Source of the DNA: Acidobacterium sp049965615
GTDB taxonomy: Bacteria; Acidobacteriota; Terriglobia; Terriglobales; Acidobacteriaceae
NCBI GenBank assembly: GCA_049965615.1
Contig: JBMFWD010000003.1
Coordinates: forward strand, 1 to 64,000
Length of the DNA stretch: 64,000 nucleotides
Direction of reading: 5' to 3'
Position 1 is the stretch's first letter, and every line of letters starts with the position of its first letter. The notes under the pieces are model-generated. The model saw only the letters and a program-made list of their open reading frames with translations. It was not told the origin of the DNA and did no database searches. The position numbers and the translations under genes were made by a program. Below, one piece after another: positions 26,042-34,825 of the stretch.

Positions 26042-27346
26042 TCACGGTTTGACCGCGTTGCGAAAGTTGTTTTTGAGTCCCTGCCAGCACTCGTAATACT
26101 CGTGCTGACGAATCTGCGTTTCGAGCGCAAAGCGGGTGGGCCGCACGACCATCTGGGTTTCAAACATGAAGGCGAGCGTACCGGCAAGATAGACGGGTTT
26201 GAGGTCGGCCTGGGTTGCCTTTTCCCAGGATTCAGAGTCGGGACCGTGACCGCTCATGCAGTTGTGCAGGCTGCAGCCGCCGGGGACGAATCCCTCTGCC
26301 TTGGCGTCGTACTGGCCGAGGATGAGGCCCATGAACTCGTTCATCATGTTGCGATGGAACCAGGGCGGGCGGAAGGTGTGTTCGGCGACCATCCAGCGCG
26401 GCGGGAAGATAACGAAGTCGCAGTTGGCTGTGCCTGGAATGGCCGAAGGTGCGGTGAGCACAGTGTAGATGGATGGGTCCGGATGGTCGAAGCTGACGCT
26501 GTTGATGCAGTTGAAGAGACTGAGATTGTACTTGTAAGGATAGTAGTTGCCGTGCCAGGCAACGATGTCGAGCGGGGAGTGGTCGATTTCTGCCTGCCAG
26601 AGCCGGCCGAGGAATTTGCTGACGATGTGGAATTCGCCGTCGAGGTCTTCAAAGTCGGCGACGGGAGCGAGGAAGTCGCGGGGATTCGCGAGGCCGTTGG
26701 CTCCGATGGGGCCCAGGTCGGGCAGGCGGAAGGTGAGACCGTAGTTTTCGCAAATGTACCCTCGGGCCTGTTTTTCTTCCAGTTCAACGCAGAACTTGAT
26801 GCCGCGCGGGATGACAGCGATTTCTCCTGGGGCGACGTGGAGCAAGCCGAGTTCGGTCCGGAGCAGGAGCGAGCCGAGTTGCGGAACGATGAGGAGTTCG
26901 CCGTCGGCGGAGTAGAAAAAGCGGCGCTCCATGCTGGCATTGCAGGCGTAGAGATGGATGGCCACGCCGGTCTGGAAGGCGGGATCGCCGCCTCCGCCCA
27001 TGGTGACGATGCCGTCGGCGAAGTCGGTGCGGTGCTCCGGGATGGGGAGCGGGTTCCAGCGAAATTGCGTGGGCGGCGTTGGGACCTCAGTGAACGGGCC
27101 GCCGCGGATGAGCCCGGAGTGTATCTCCTCAAAAGGCTTGTGGGTCACGGAGGGCCGAATGCGGTAAGTCCAGGTCCGCCGGTTGGTAGTGCGCGGCGCG
27201 GTGAACGGGGTGCCGCTGATCTGCTCGGTGTAGAGGCCGAAGGCGGTCTTCTGCGGGGAGTTCTGACCGTGAGGCAATGCGCCTTTTACCGCCTCCGTAT
27301 CGAATTCATTGCCGAAACCGGACTGGTAGACGAGCGAGTCGGACAT
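26042..27346 (-). CDS. hmgA: Homogentisate 1,2-dioxygenase
   Basis: 434 residues. Fe(II) ring-cleaving dioxygenase that converts homogentisate to maleylacetoacetate. The iron ligands are visible as His and Glu in FHRNMMNEFMG and a His in GCSLHNCMSGHGP. The N-terminus YQSGFGNEFDTEA is the family signature. The ATG at 27346 has GGAGG close upstream; the frame continuing to 27463 is not needed. First gene of the hmgA-fahA operon, whose promoter should lie in 27347-27520. Confidence 0.94.
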   Translation of the reverse strand: MSDSLVYQSGFGNEFDTEAVKGALPHGQNSPQKTAFGLYTEQISGTPFTAPRTTNRRTWTYRIRPSVTHKPFEEIHSGLIRGGPFTEVPTPPTQFRWNPLPIPEHRTDFADGIVTMGGGGDPAFQTGVAIHLYACNASMERRFFYSADGELLIVPQLGSLLLRTELGLLHVAPGEIAVIPRGIKFCVELEEKQARGYICENYGLTFRLPDLGPIGANGLANPRDFLAPVADFEDLDGEFHIVSKFLGRLWQAEIDHSPLDIVAWHGNYYPYKYNLSLFNCINSVSFDHPDPSIYTVLTAPSAIPGTANCDFVIFPPRWMVAEHTFRPPWFHRNMMNEFMGLILGQYDAKAEGFVPGGCSLHNCMSGHGPDSESWEKATQADLKPVYLAGTLAFMFETQMVVRPTRFALETQIRQHEYYECWQGLKNNFRNAVKP

Positions 27347-27520
27347 AAGAGAACCTCCAGAGCACCGGGGAATGGCACATGGTGCGAAACAGATTAAGGT
27401 AGCTATCTGGAGCGGAGTTGGCAACCTTGAGAGGGAAATTCCGAACTGATTCGAGCGGAGCAAGAGCGCCGCTCTCCCGATCGATTCGCGGAATGCGCAG
27501 TTGGAACGGCGAAGCGGCTT

Positions 27521-28132
27521 CTACCGCGCGAGGGCAAAGGCGACCAGCGTGGCTCCGGTGCGGGTGGTTATGGCTTCTGCTTCGGCTGTGAGTTCGTCTT
27601 CGAGCGGGGAGATGCTATCCAACTGGACGGCGCAGCGGGCGACTTCCTCCTGAGGAGCGTTGACGAAGCAGAGTTCGCAGACGGCGAGACCTTCTTCTGC
27701 AGGAATGGGCAGACCGAAGAGGCGGCAGGTTGTGGGGCGCGCGCTGTAGAGATCGCAGAGGCCGGTGGCGGGGTCGAGCGCGGCGCAGGGTTCGTCATTG
27801 GCGAAGACGTCAAAGCGGTCATCGAAGTCAGGAGCCGCTTCGTCGAGGGTGCCGGTGCTGGAATCTCCGGGAAATTCCGGTGAGAGCCGGGTGACGGCAC
27901 TGCGGGCACGGCTGAGGACGGCGGCAGCGCGGGCGGGGTCAGCCTGGGCCAGGTCTTCGAGGCCCTGCCGCAGGCGTAGCGCATCGAGCTGCGAGATGGC
28001 GAAGACGCCGTGGCAGCATTGGGTGCAGCCCGGGCGACAGGCAAGCCATGCCCCAGAAGCTGCCTGCGATTGCGCGGTAACAGCGTCCATAATCTGCACC
28101 AGTTGAGCGTCGCGGGCGGGTAGCTGATTCAT
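27521..28132 (-). CDS. YkgJ-family cysteine cluster protein
   Basis: 203 residues. The N-terminal CRPGCTQCCHGVF motif and later Cys residues (EPCAALDPATGLCDLYSARPTTCRLFG, CELC) define the YkgJ/UPF0153 family of putative zinc- or iron-binding proteins. The reaction is unknown. The ATG at 28132 begins the conserved part; ribosome-binding site is weak. It is probably its own transcript, codirectional with hmgA. Confidence 0.78.
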   Translation of the reverse strand: MNQLPARDAQLVQIMDAVTAQSQAASGAWLACRPGCTQCCHGVFAISQLDALRLRQGLEDLAQADPARAAAVLSRARSAVTRLSPEFPGDSSTGTLDEAAPDFDDRFDVFANDEPCAALDPATGLCDLYSARPTTCRLFGLPIPAEEGLAVCELCFVNAPQEEVARCAVQLDSISPLEDELTAEAEAITTRTGATLVAFALAR

Positions 28133-28361
28133 CGGCTTCAGACTAACCCATTGGCCTGCTGGGACGGAGGCCAATCCACGATGTTGAAACACACGGCTGC
28201 CGATGGGACGAGGCTTTCGCAGCAGACCTCGCGCCGACGCATTCGGAAAGACAGCGCAACTTCCACCATGCAATTCGTGTTTAGAAAGGCGTTCTATTCC
28301 GCGGTGCCGGCCTGGGGGTAGACGGAACAAGAGAGCTTCTTATGCAGGAGGATTGAACACG

Positions 28362-28658
28362 ATGAAGAAATTTTTGCTGACCGCCCTTGCGGCAGCCATG
28401 CTGAGCACCCCGATGGCTTATGGGCAGGTTTATGTGCGCGTGGGTCCGCCGCCGCGCCTGGTGGAATACAGGCCACCCGCTCCTGGGCCGCGGTACGTAT
28501 GGATTGATGGATACCAGCGCTGGAACGGGTACCGCTATGTATGGGTGCATGGATACTGGGCCCTGCCGCCGCACCCAAACGCGGTATGGGTGCGGGGGCA
28601 CTGGGTACATCGCCGGCGCGGCTGGTTCTGGATTGAAGGACACTGGCGGCGCCGGTAG
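28362..28658 (+). CDS. Secreted YxWxxGxW-repeat protein
   Basis: 98 residues. Signal peptide (MKKFLLTALAAAMLSTPMAYGQ) followed by four or five copies of a W-rich repeat of the form YVWIDGYQRW / YVWVHGYW / AVWVRGHW / WFWIEGHW, spaced about 12-20 residues. A strong AGGAGG precedes the ATG. Such short repeat proteins are common in Acidobacteria and Proteobacteria; function unknown, probably cell-surface. Confidence 0.75.
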   Translation: MKKFLLTALAAAMLSTPMAYGQVYVRVGPPPRLVEYRPPAPGPRYVWIDGYQRWNGYRYVWVHGYWALPPHPNAVWVRGHWVHRRRGWFWIEGHWRRR

Positions 28659-28680
28659 AGAACCGGACTCGAAACAGACA

Positions 28681-28713
28681 AAAAAGACGGGGCGTGTACG
28701 CCCCGTCTTTTTT
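28681..28713. terminator. Bidirectional rho-independent terminator
   Basis: 9-bp stem (GACGGGGCG / CGCCCCGTC) with a TGTA loop, preceded by AAAAA and followed by TTTTTT, so it can end both the W-repeat gene and the convergent zinc-ribbon gene. Confidence 0.85.
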
Positions 28714-28728
28714 GTGTTCTTCAGCACG

Positions 28729-28977
28729 CTAGCGACCGACCGCTTTTCCCTGGACGGGAGCAGGAGACGGATTCCGTGCGGGCTCGTCGAGCCGGCGACG
28801 GCGAGACGAACTGTACTGGCCCCGGGCACTCCCACGATCTGCAAGAAGACTGATCCCCCTGCAATGGGGGCATTCCCAGGGGTATAAGCCGAAGAGGCTG
28901 AAAAACCTCTTCTGGAGAAAACCATGGCGGGCAATTCGAAAAATGTCAGTCGATCGGCAGTTTTTGCAATGGCGCAT
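28729..28977 (-). CDS. Small zinc-ribbon protein
   Basis: 82 residues. MRHCKNCRSTDIFRIARHG and YPWECPHCRGISLL give two CxxC knuckles 32 residues apart, separated by an amphipathic GFLQKRFFSLFGLYPW segment. The C-terminus is basic and probably disordered. It ends 15 nt from the bidirectional terminator, which supports it as a real transcribed gene. Function unknown. Confidence 0.6.
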   Translation of the reverse strand: MRHCKNCRSTDIFRIARHGFLQKRFFSLFGLYPWECPHCRGISLLADRGSARGQYSSSRRRRLDEPARNPSPAPVQGKAVGR

Positions 28978-29431
28978 CGTTTTTCGCTTGTTCCTGAGGA
29001 GCGGAAGTGGTGCAAGCTCCCGGATTTGAGTTCTGAAAACTTTAGTAAAAACAAACGTAACTTTGCTGCGTACTTCTTTTTATCATTCGTGTACCGCCTT
29101 ATGATCACGGTTTGCGGTAGCCACGTCAATAATGCTTATAGTTACGAAAATCTGTGGAATGTGATGTTACATATAGCCGGCATGAACCCTACCCGAGTGA
29201 TCACCTTTGTAAAGGATTAAGTTACTGAAGTGACATCTTCGTAATCACTCTCTTGCATTCTTCAGGATCTTGCACTGCCATCCGCCTCCTTCGGAAAATG
29301 TACGCCGGAAGCTCTGCAATCGGTTTGCGGAATGGAGCGAGCCCTGCCTGGGGTGCATGTGAGCGATTGCGAACAGACGATAAATCGGAGGACTCGGACG
29401 AGATGTGGGTCAGGATTTACACTTCAATTAT
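28978..29431. other. AT-rich region upstream of mtnA
   Basis: About 450 bases, markedly more AT-rich at 29020-29230 than the surrounding sequence. It holds the upstream regions of the zinc-ribbon gene and of mtnA and the nested inverted repeats at 29195-29250. I see no convincing coding sequence. Confidence 0.5.
29195..29250 (+). ncRNA. Possible structured leader (three-way junction) before mtnA
   Basis: A 7-bp outer stem GAGTGAT (29195-29201) / ATCACTC (29244-29250) encloses two hairpins: CCTT-TGTA-AAGG (29204-29215) and GAAG-TGACAT-CTTC (29227-29240). It matches no riboswitch class I know. Confidence 0.25.
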
Positions 29432-30490
29432 ATGATTCCTACGCTGAAGTGGACCGAGCAGGGCGTTGATTTCCTGGATCAGACGCGCCTGCCTTTTGAA
29501 GAGACTTACCGATTGGCAACGAGTTACCAGCAGGTCGCGGACGTGATCACGACCATGGTAGTGCGGGGGGCTCCGGCAATCGGAGTTTCTGCCGCGATGG
29601 GCGTGGCCCTGGGCGTGAAACAGAGCCATGCGACGAGTTTGGATGCGCTGACTCCGGAATTTGAGGAAATGTGCCGGGTGCTGGCGGCGACGCGTCCAAC
29701 AGCGGTGAACCTGTTCTGGGCGATTGACCGGATGCGAAAGCTCTACAACGAAATGGCTGCGAAACCGGAGGCCTCGGTTGCGGCGATTCGTGAGGCGCTG
29801 ATTGCCGAAGCGCAGAAGATGTATGACGAGGACATTGCAACGTGCAGGACGATGGGCGCGAACGGCGCCGATCTGCTGCCAAAGCAGGGCGGCGTGCTGA
29901 CCCACTGCAATGCCGGCGCGCTGGCCACCTGCGGATATGGGACGGCGCTGGGCGTGATTCGAGCGGCGGTTGAGAATGGCGCGGAGATTCGCGTGTATGC
30001 GGATGAAACGAGGCCGTTTCTACAGGGCGCGCGCCTGACCGCCTGGGAGCTTCTGCACGACAAGATTCCTACGACCGTGATTTGCGACAACATGGCGGCG
30101 AGCATGATGCGGCGCGGCAAAATCCACGCCGTCGTTGTAGGCGCGGATCGCATCGCAGCCAACGGCGATGTTGCCAACAAGATTGGCACCTATGGCGTGG
30201 CGGTGCTGGCCAGGGCGCATGGAATTCCCTTTTATGTGGCTGCTCCGTGGTCGACGATCGACATGGAGACGCCGACCGGAGAGTCGATTCCGATTGAGGA
30301 GCGGCCTGCTGTCGAGGTGACGCATCACGGCGGCAAGCAGTTGACGCCGTATGACGCGGATATTGAGAATCCCGCGTTTGATGTGACCCCAGCGGAGTAC
30401 GTGACGGCGATGATTACGGAACGGGGCGTGATCAGGGCGCCGTATCCGGAGGCGCTGGCGGAATTGGCGGGAGTTCCGGCGGAAGCATAA
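29432..30490 (+). CDS. mtnA: S-methyl-5-thioribose-1-phosphate isomerase family protein
   Basis: 352 residues. Isomerises methylthioribose-1-phosphate to methylthioribulose-1-phosphate in methionine salvage. Family motifs: MVVRGAPAIGVSAAMG, the active-site Cys in THCNAGALAT, and Asp in VVGADRIAANGDVANKIGTY. I took the ATG at 29432; a GTG at 29405 with GGAGG further upstream is possible. Homologues also isomerise ribose-1,5-bisphosphate or deoxyribose-1-phosphate analogues, and no other methionine-salvage gene is adjacent, so the exact sugar phosphate is not proven. Confidence 0.88.
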   Translation: MIPTLKWTEQGVDFLDQTRLPFEETYRLATSYQQVADVITTMVVRGAPAIGVSAAMGVALGVKQSHATSLDALTPEFEEMCRVLAATRPTAVNLFWAIDRMRKLYNEMAAKPEASVAAIREALIAEAQKMYDEDIATCRTMGANGADLLPKQGGVLTHCNAGALATCGYGTALGVIRAAVENGAEIRVYADETRPFLQGARLTAWELLHDKIPTTVICDNMAASMMRRGKIHAVVVGADRIAANGDVANKIGTYGVAVLARAHGIPFYVAAPWSTIDMETPTGESIPIEERPAVEVTHHGGKQLTPYDADIENPAFDVTPAEYVTAMITERGVIRAPYPEALAELAGVPAEA

Positions 30491-30527
30491 CCGACCGTCG
30501 TCTTAATCAAAACCAAAGTTGTATCCG

Positions 30528-30553
30528 ATGGGCCGCAATTGCGGCCCATTTTT
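30528..30553 (+). terminator. Rho-independent terminator of mtnA
   Basis: 9-bp stem ATGGGCCGC / GCGGCCCAT with an AATT loop, then a run of T. It separates mtnA from the kinase gene. Confidence 0.8.
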
Positions 30554-30731
30554 GTGGCCGAGGCATGGTCTGGGGTGGCCTGGTGCATCTGTTCTGCAAG
30601 AGACACAAAAAATGCTGATGGCCGCTGCACGCTAAGCGGTGATGGCATGTATGATGAGAGGGATGGCGTGTGGTCAGACCACTCAAGCCGTGAGTTTTCG
30701 TATTTATTTGAGGGACGGAGAGGTTAGCGCA

Positions 30732-31814
30732 ATGAGTCATGGATTGAATATTCGCAAGGATGGGGAGCTGGATTTTCTATCGCTGGGAGCGCTGGTGCAC
30801 CGGCTCGACCCGGGTGTGATTCCCTTCCGCAAGGCGACGGAGTGCAGGATTCACGTGAGCGGCGGCGAGTTTAACGTGGCGGCGAACTTGTCGGATTGTT
30901 TCCGGCTGAATACCGGCGTGGCCACGGCGATGGTGAATTATCCCATTGGCGATTTGATTGCCGAGCGCGTGCGGGCGATGGGCGTGAAGCCCTTTTACAA
31001 GCACTTTGAACACAACGGCGTAAACGGGCCGAATATGGCGACGGTGTACAGCGACCAGGGCTTCGGCGTGCGTCCGCCGGTGGTGTTCTACAACCGCTGC
31101 AATGAGGCGGCGGCGCAACTGAAGCCGGGCGACTTCGACTGGAAAGCGATCTTTGCCAGGGGTGTGCGCTGGGTTCACAGCGGCGGTATTTTTGCAGCGC
31201 TCTCGCCGACGACGGCAGAGCTGGTGGTTGAATTTATGAAGGCCGCGCGCGAGGCAGGGGCGGTGACTTCGTTTGACCTGAACTTCCGGGCGAAGCTCTG
31301 GAACATCTGGGGCGGCGAAGAAAAGGCCGTGGAGACGATTGCCAGGATCGTGGAGCATGTCGATGTTCTCGTGGGCAACGAAGAAGATCTGCAGAAGGGG
31401 CTTGGGATTCCCGGGCCTGAGGTTACGGCGAAGTCGAAGCTGGACCCGAGCGTATTCTTCGGGATGATGGACAGCGTGACGAAGAAGTATCCCAGGGTCA
31501 AGGTAGTGGCGACGACGCTGCGCGAGGTTCATACGACGAACCAGCACAGTTGGAGCGCGGTTTCCTGGGTGAACGGCGAGACGCACATGGCTCCGACGGC
31601 GGAGCTGAACGTGCTGGACCGGGTGGGAGGCGGCGATGGCTTCGCCGCCGGCTTTATCTATGGACTGCTGAGCGGGGAGAGCCCCGCCGAGGCGACGAAG
31701 CTGGGCTGGGCGCACGGCGCGCTGCTGACGACCTTCCCCGGCGACACGACGATGGCGACTGTAGAGCAGGTGAAGGCGTTTGCCAAGGGCGGATCGGCGC
31801 GCATTCAGCGGTAA
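30732..31814 (+). CDS. PfkB-family sugar kinase (2-keto-3-deoxygluconate kinase-like)
   Basis: 360 residues, ribokinase fold. The second PfkB signature with the catalytic Asp is DRVGGGDGFAAGF (about residue 296), and the substrate side shows SGGEFNVAANLSD. The segments VHSGGIFAAL and SFDLNFRAKLW are as in KDG kinases. Phosphorylation of 2-keto-3-deoxygluconate is the best guess. The ATG at 30732 has GGAGAGG upstream. It lies downstream of mtnA but behind a terminator, so co-regulation is uncertain. Confidence 0.82.
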   Translation: MSHGLNIRKDGELDFLSLGALVHRLDPGVIPFRKATECRIHVSGGEFNVAANLSDCFRLNTGVATAMVNYPIGDLIAERVRAMGVKPFYKHFEHNGVNGPNMATVYSDQGFGVRPPVVFYNRCNEAAAQLKPGDFDWKAIFARGVRWVHSGGIFAALSPTTAELVVEFMKAAREAGAVTSFDLNFRAKLWNIWGGEEKAVETIARIVEHVDVLVGNEEDLQKGLGIPGPEVTAKSKLDPSVFFGMMDSVTKKYPRVKVVATTLREVHTTNQHSWSAVSWVNGETHMAPTAELNVLDRVGGGDGFAAGFIYGLLSGESPAEATKLGWAHGALLTTFPGDTTMATVEQVKAFAKGGSARIQR

Positions 31815-31837
31815 TTTTTCAGCGAGTATTACCATCT

Positions 31838-31899
31838 GCCACAAATCGGGAATACGGCGTCGGGAGCGATGCCGTATTCTGCGGTTTGGGCATTTTTTT
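31838..31899 (+). terminator. Terminator after the PfkB kinase gene
   Basis: A perfect 9-bp core stem GAATACGGC (31850-31858) / GCCGTATTC (31871-31879) extends imperfectly on both sides and is followed by TTTTTTT at about 31893. Confidence 0.6.
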
Positions 31900-31964
31900 G
31901 CGGGCAGGGATGTCCGCGCCACGGAACAGAACGGAATTCAACTGCTAGAGGAGAGAGTGCCTGC

Positions 31965-32339
31965 ATGGCGAAGATTACGATCACGTTTGGAATCCTTTTA
32001 ATTTTGCTTGGGCTGATTGGGTATGAGGCCCCTGTGATTCACTCGCTGACGGCGCTGATACCGGCGGCCTTTGGATTGGTGCTGCTGGTGCTGGGGATTC
32101 TGGCGCGGACGCCGAACCAGAAAAAGCGCATGATCGTGATGCACATTGCGGTGACGGTGGGCCTGCTGGGCTTTCTGGGCACGGTGAAGGGCGTATATGA
32201 CTTCATCCGCATGGAGACGGGGCATTTTGTGGCGATTCCGCAGATGGCCGAGGCGCAGGCGGCGATGGCGCTGATGATGCTCTGCTATGTGCTGCTGTGC
32301 GTGCGGTCGTTTATTGAGGCGCGCCGGGCGCGGGGCTGA
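31965..32339 (+). CDS. Small four-helix membrane protein, unknown function
   Basis: 124 residues with four hydrophobic segments (about 5-22, 27-46, 58-76 and 95-115), connected by short loops (RTPNQKKR, RMETGHF). A GAGGAGAGAG ribosome-binding site precedes the ATG at 31965. It lies 62 nt upstream of the ABC exporter and may be cotranscribed with it. I do not recognise a functional family. Confidence 0.65.
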   Translation: MAKITITFGILLILLGLIGYEAPVIHSLTALIPAAFGLVLLVLGILARTPNQKKRMIVMHIAVTVGLLGFLGTVKGVYDFIRMETGHFVAIPQMAEAQAAMALMMLCYVLLCVRSFIEARRARG

Positions 32340-32401
32340 ATCCCTCCGGGGGACGGTCGCATCCGTAACATATTGCGGCAAATTGCCGCAGGGGAGAGTG
32401 C

Positions 32402-34288
32402 ATGCGGATGGGCGGGATACCAACGGGACAGATGGGCGCCGAGCGCATGCCGCGAGCGCGGGCGGCTTTGCGCGGAGCCGGACCGGAAACGCCGAAGAAA
32501 AAACCGGAGCTGAAGAAAGTACTGCCGGAGATCTGGCGCCTGGTGCTGCCGCGCAAATGGCTGATGCTGTTTGGGCTGTTGCTGATGGCCATCAACCGCG
32601 TGGCCGGGCTGGTGCTGCCGCTGACGACCAAGGACCTGGTCAACAAGGTGCTGACCAGGCACGAAGCCGGGTTGCTTTGGCCGCTGGTGGGGTTGGTGTT
32701 TGGCGCGACGGCGGTGCAGGCGGTTACGTCGTATTCTCTGACCCAGTTGCTCTCGAAGGCCGCGCAGCGAATGATTGCTGATCTGCGCAAAAGGGTGCAG
32801 CAGCACATCGGACGTCTGCCGGTAAGCTTTTACGACGCAAATCGAACGGGCGTGCTGGTGTCTCGGATCATGACGGACGTGGAGGGCGTGCGGAACCTGA
32901 TCGGCACCGGGCTGGTGCAGTTTGTGGGCGGTCTGCTCACTGCGGTGCTGGTGTTCGGGGTTCTGTTGTACACCAGTCGGAATATGACGCTGATCGTCTT
33001 CGGCGTGGTGGCGCTGTTTGTGATCGTGCTGCAGAAGGCTTTTTCGACAATCCGGCCGATCTTCCGCGAGCGCGGACGCATCAATGCTGAAGTGACGGGG
33101 CGGCTGACCGAATCGCTGGGCGGCGTGCGGGTGGTGAAGGGATACCACGCAGAGGAGCGTGAGGCGAAAACGTTCAGCCTGGGCGTGGATCGGCTGCTCC
33201 AGAATGTGATCAGTTCGCTGACGGCGACGAGTCTGCTGTCCTTTGCCTCGACGACCGTGCTGGGCGTGGTGGGAGGCCTGGTGATGCTGCTGGGCGGGCG
33301 CGCGGTGCTGGCGGGCAAGATGTCCACGGGCGGCTACGTGGAATACACGATGCTGCTGGCGTTTATGATTGCACCGGTTTTCCAGATTGTGAACGTGGGA
33401 ACACAGTTGACCGAGGCGCTGGCAGGTCTGGACCGGACGATGGAGATCCTGAGCGAAGAAGACGAGTTTGCGGATCCCGAGCGCGTGCATCCGATGGAGG
33501 AGGTTCACGGCGAAGTTCGGTTTGACGATGTGCGCTTTGCCTATGAGGCGGACAAGCCCGTGCTGAAGGGCATTTCGTTTGAGGCGAAGCCGGGCACGGT
33601 GACGGCGCTGGTGGGGTCTTCGGGTTCCGGCAAATCGACGATTATCAGCCTGGTGTGCGGCTTCCACAAGCCGGACTCGGGGCGGGTGCTGGTAGATGGA
33701 GTCGATCTCTCGACGGTGCGGCTGAGCGATTATCGCGGGCAGCTTGGCGTGGTGCTGCAGGAGTCGTTCCTGTTCGATGGTTCGATCCGGGATAACATTT
33801 TGTTTTCGTATCCGGACGCGACCGAGGAGCAGTTTGAGGCGGCCTGCAGGATTGCGCGTGTGGATGAGTTTGCGGAGCGCTTCCCCGAGGGTTACGAGAC
33901 GATTGTGGGCGAGCGCGGGGTGAAGCTGAGTGGCGGTCAGCGGCAGCGGCTTTCGATTGCCCGCGCGATTCTCGCCGACCCGAAGATCCTGATTTTGGAC
34001 GAGGCGACGTCGTCGCTGGATTCAGAGTCGGAGGCGATGATCCAGAACGGGTTGAGCTACCTGATGCAGGGGCGCACGACGTTTGTGATTGCGCACCGGC
34101 TGTCGACGATCCGGCGAGCGGACCAGATTCTGGTAGTGGAGGGCGGCGAGATTATTGAGCGCGGCACGCACCAGAGCCTGTATGCGCTGGGCGGGCGCTA
34201 CTGGGATCTCTACACGCGCCAGCATGGGCTGGAAGAGAACCTGTTTCTGGCTCCGGGCGAGGGTGACACGGTGGAAGAAGCGAAATAA
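32402..34288 (+). CDS. ABC exporter, fused permease-ATPase
   Basis: 628 residues. Six-helix exporter membrane domain (about 45-340) fused to an ATPase domain: Walker A VGSSGSGKST (about 402-411), Q-loop VLQESFLF, signature LSGGQRQRLSIARA, Walker B ILILDEATSSLD, and the H-loop IAHRLST. This is the MsbA/lipid or multidrug exporter arrangement; substrate unknown. A GGGGAGAG ribosome-binding site precedes the ATG. It is distinct from the second exporter (msbA) at 52790. Confidence 0.88.
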   Translation: MRMGGIPTGQMGAERMPRARAALRGAGPETPKKKPELKKVLPEIWRLVLPRKWLMLFGLLLMAINRVAGLVLPLTTKDLVNKVLTRHEAGLLWPLVGLVFGATAVQAVTSYSLTQLLSKAAQRMIADLRKRVQQHIGRLPVSFYDANRTGVLVSRIMTDVEGVRNLIGTGLVQFVGGLLTAVLVFGVLLYTSRNMTLIVFGVVALFVIVLQKAFSTIRPIFRERGRINAEVTGRLTESLGGVRVVKGYHAEEREAKTFSLGVDRLLQNVISSLTATSLLSFASTTVLGVVGGLVMLLGGRAVLAGKMSTGGYVEYTMLLAFMIAPVFQIVNVGTQLTEALAGLDRTMEILSEEDEFADPERVHPMEEVHGEVRFDDVRFAYEADKPVLKGISFEAKPGTVTALVGSSGSGKSTIISLVCGFHKPDSGRVLVDGVDLSTVRLSDYRGQLGVVLQESFLFDGSIRDNILFSYPDATEEQFEAACRIARVDEFAERFPEGYETIVGERGVKLSGGQRQRLSIARAILADPKILILDEATSSLDSESEAMIQNGLSYLMQGRTTFVIAHRLSTIRRADQILVVEGGEIIERGTHQSLYALGGRYWDLYTRQHGLEENLFLAPGEGDTVEEAK

Positions 34289-34297
34289 GCGCGGAAG

Positions 34298-34594
34298 CTA
34301 TGCATGCGGTTCGGCGCTCCATACGGGGCAGGTTTCCGCTACACGCTCGAGACCGGCGATGAGCGGTTTGGCCAGGGGAATGGCCTGCTGCACGGCGCGG
34401 AGTTCGAGCGAGGCGTCGTGGGACTGCCGATTGTCCCAGGTTTCGGTGATCCAGAGGATATTCTCGTCGGCAGGATCTTCGGCGATGACGTAGCTGAGGC
34501 AGCCGGGCATTTTGGCGGCCCCGGCGCTGAGGATTGGAACGAGTTCGGCTCGCTTGGCCGGATGCGTGGTCAATTTGGCGATGAGTCCGTACAT
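34298..34594 (-). CDS. ABM-domain (quinol monooxygenase-like) protein
   Basis: 98 residues, small ferredoxin-like alpha+beta domain of the antibiotic-biosynthesis-monooxygenase/YgiN superfamily: YGLIAKLTTHPAKRAEL at the start and ENILWITETWDNRQSHDASL in the middle. Family members are dimeric, cofactor-free oxygenases or stress proteins. The gene converges on the ABC exporter with a 9-nt gap. Confidence 0.8.
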   Translation of the reverse strand: MYGLIAKLTTHPAKRAELVPILSAGAAKMPGCLSYVIAEDPADENILWITETWDNRQSHDASLELRAVQQAIPLAKPLIAGLERVAETCPVWSAEPHA

Positions 34595-34775
34595 GCGGAT
34601 GGCCTGCCTTCCTTAAGGTTCTGCACGGAAATCCCGTCTCAAGATTCCATTGGACCCGGCTGCGAGTAGCCGACGCCACGGTTCGAGGAAAACCGGAGTA
34701 GAACGATGCAGCATACACCGTCCCGGATGAGGATGCCATGAGGCTTTTGAAACGGCGAAAAGCATGGAGAAAGGA

Positions 34776-34811
34776 AGAGCCGCAAACCTGCGTGAGGCTT
34801 GCGGCTCTTTT
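34776..34811 (-). terminator. Terminator of the tannase-family gene
   Basis: 10-bp stem AGAGCCGCAA / TTGCGGCTCT around a 13-nt loop. On the minus strand it is followed by TCCTTTCTC; a T4 tail also follows on the plus side. Confidence 0.55.
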
Positions 34812-34825
34812 GCGAATGAGCGAAG

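Noticed and set aside
28924..29220. 98-codon plus-strand frame over the zinc-ribbon gene and the AT-rich region
   Set aside because: Overlaps the zinc-ribbon gene and lacks family-like motifs; no ribosome-binding site.
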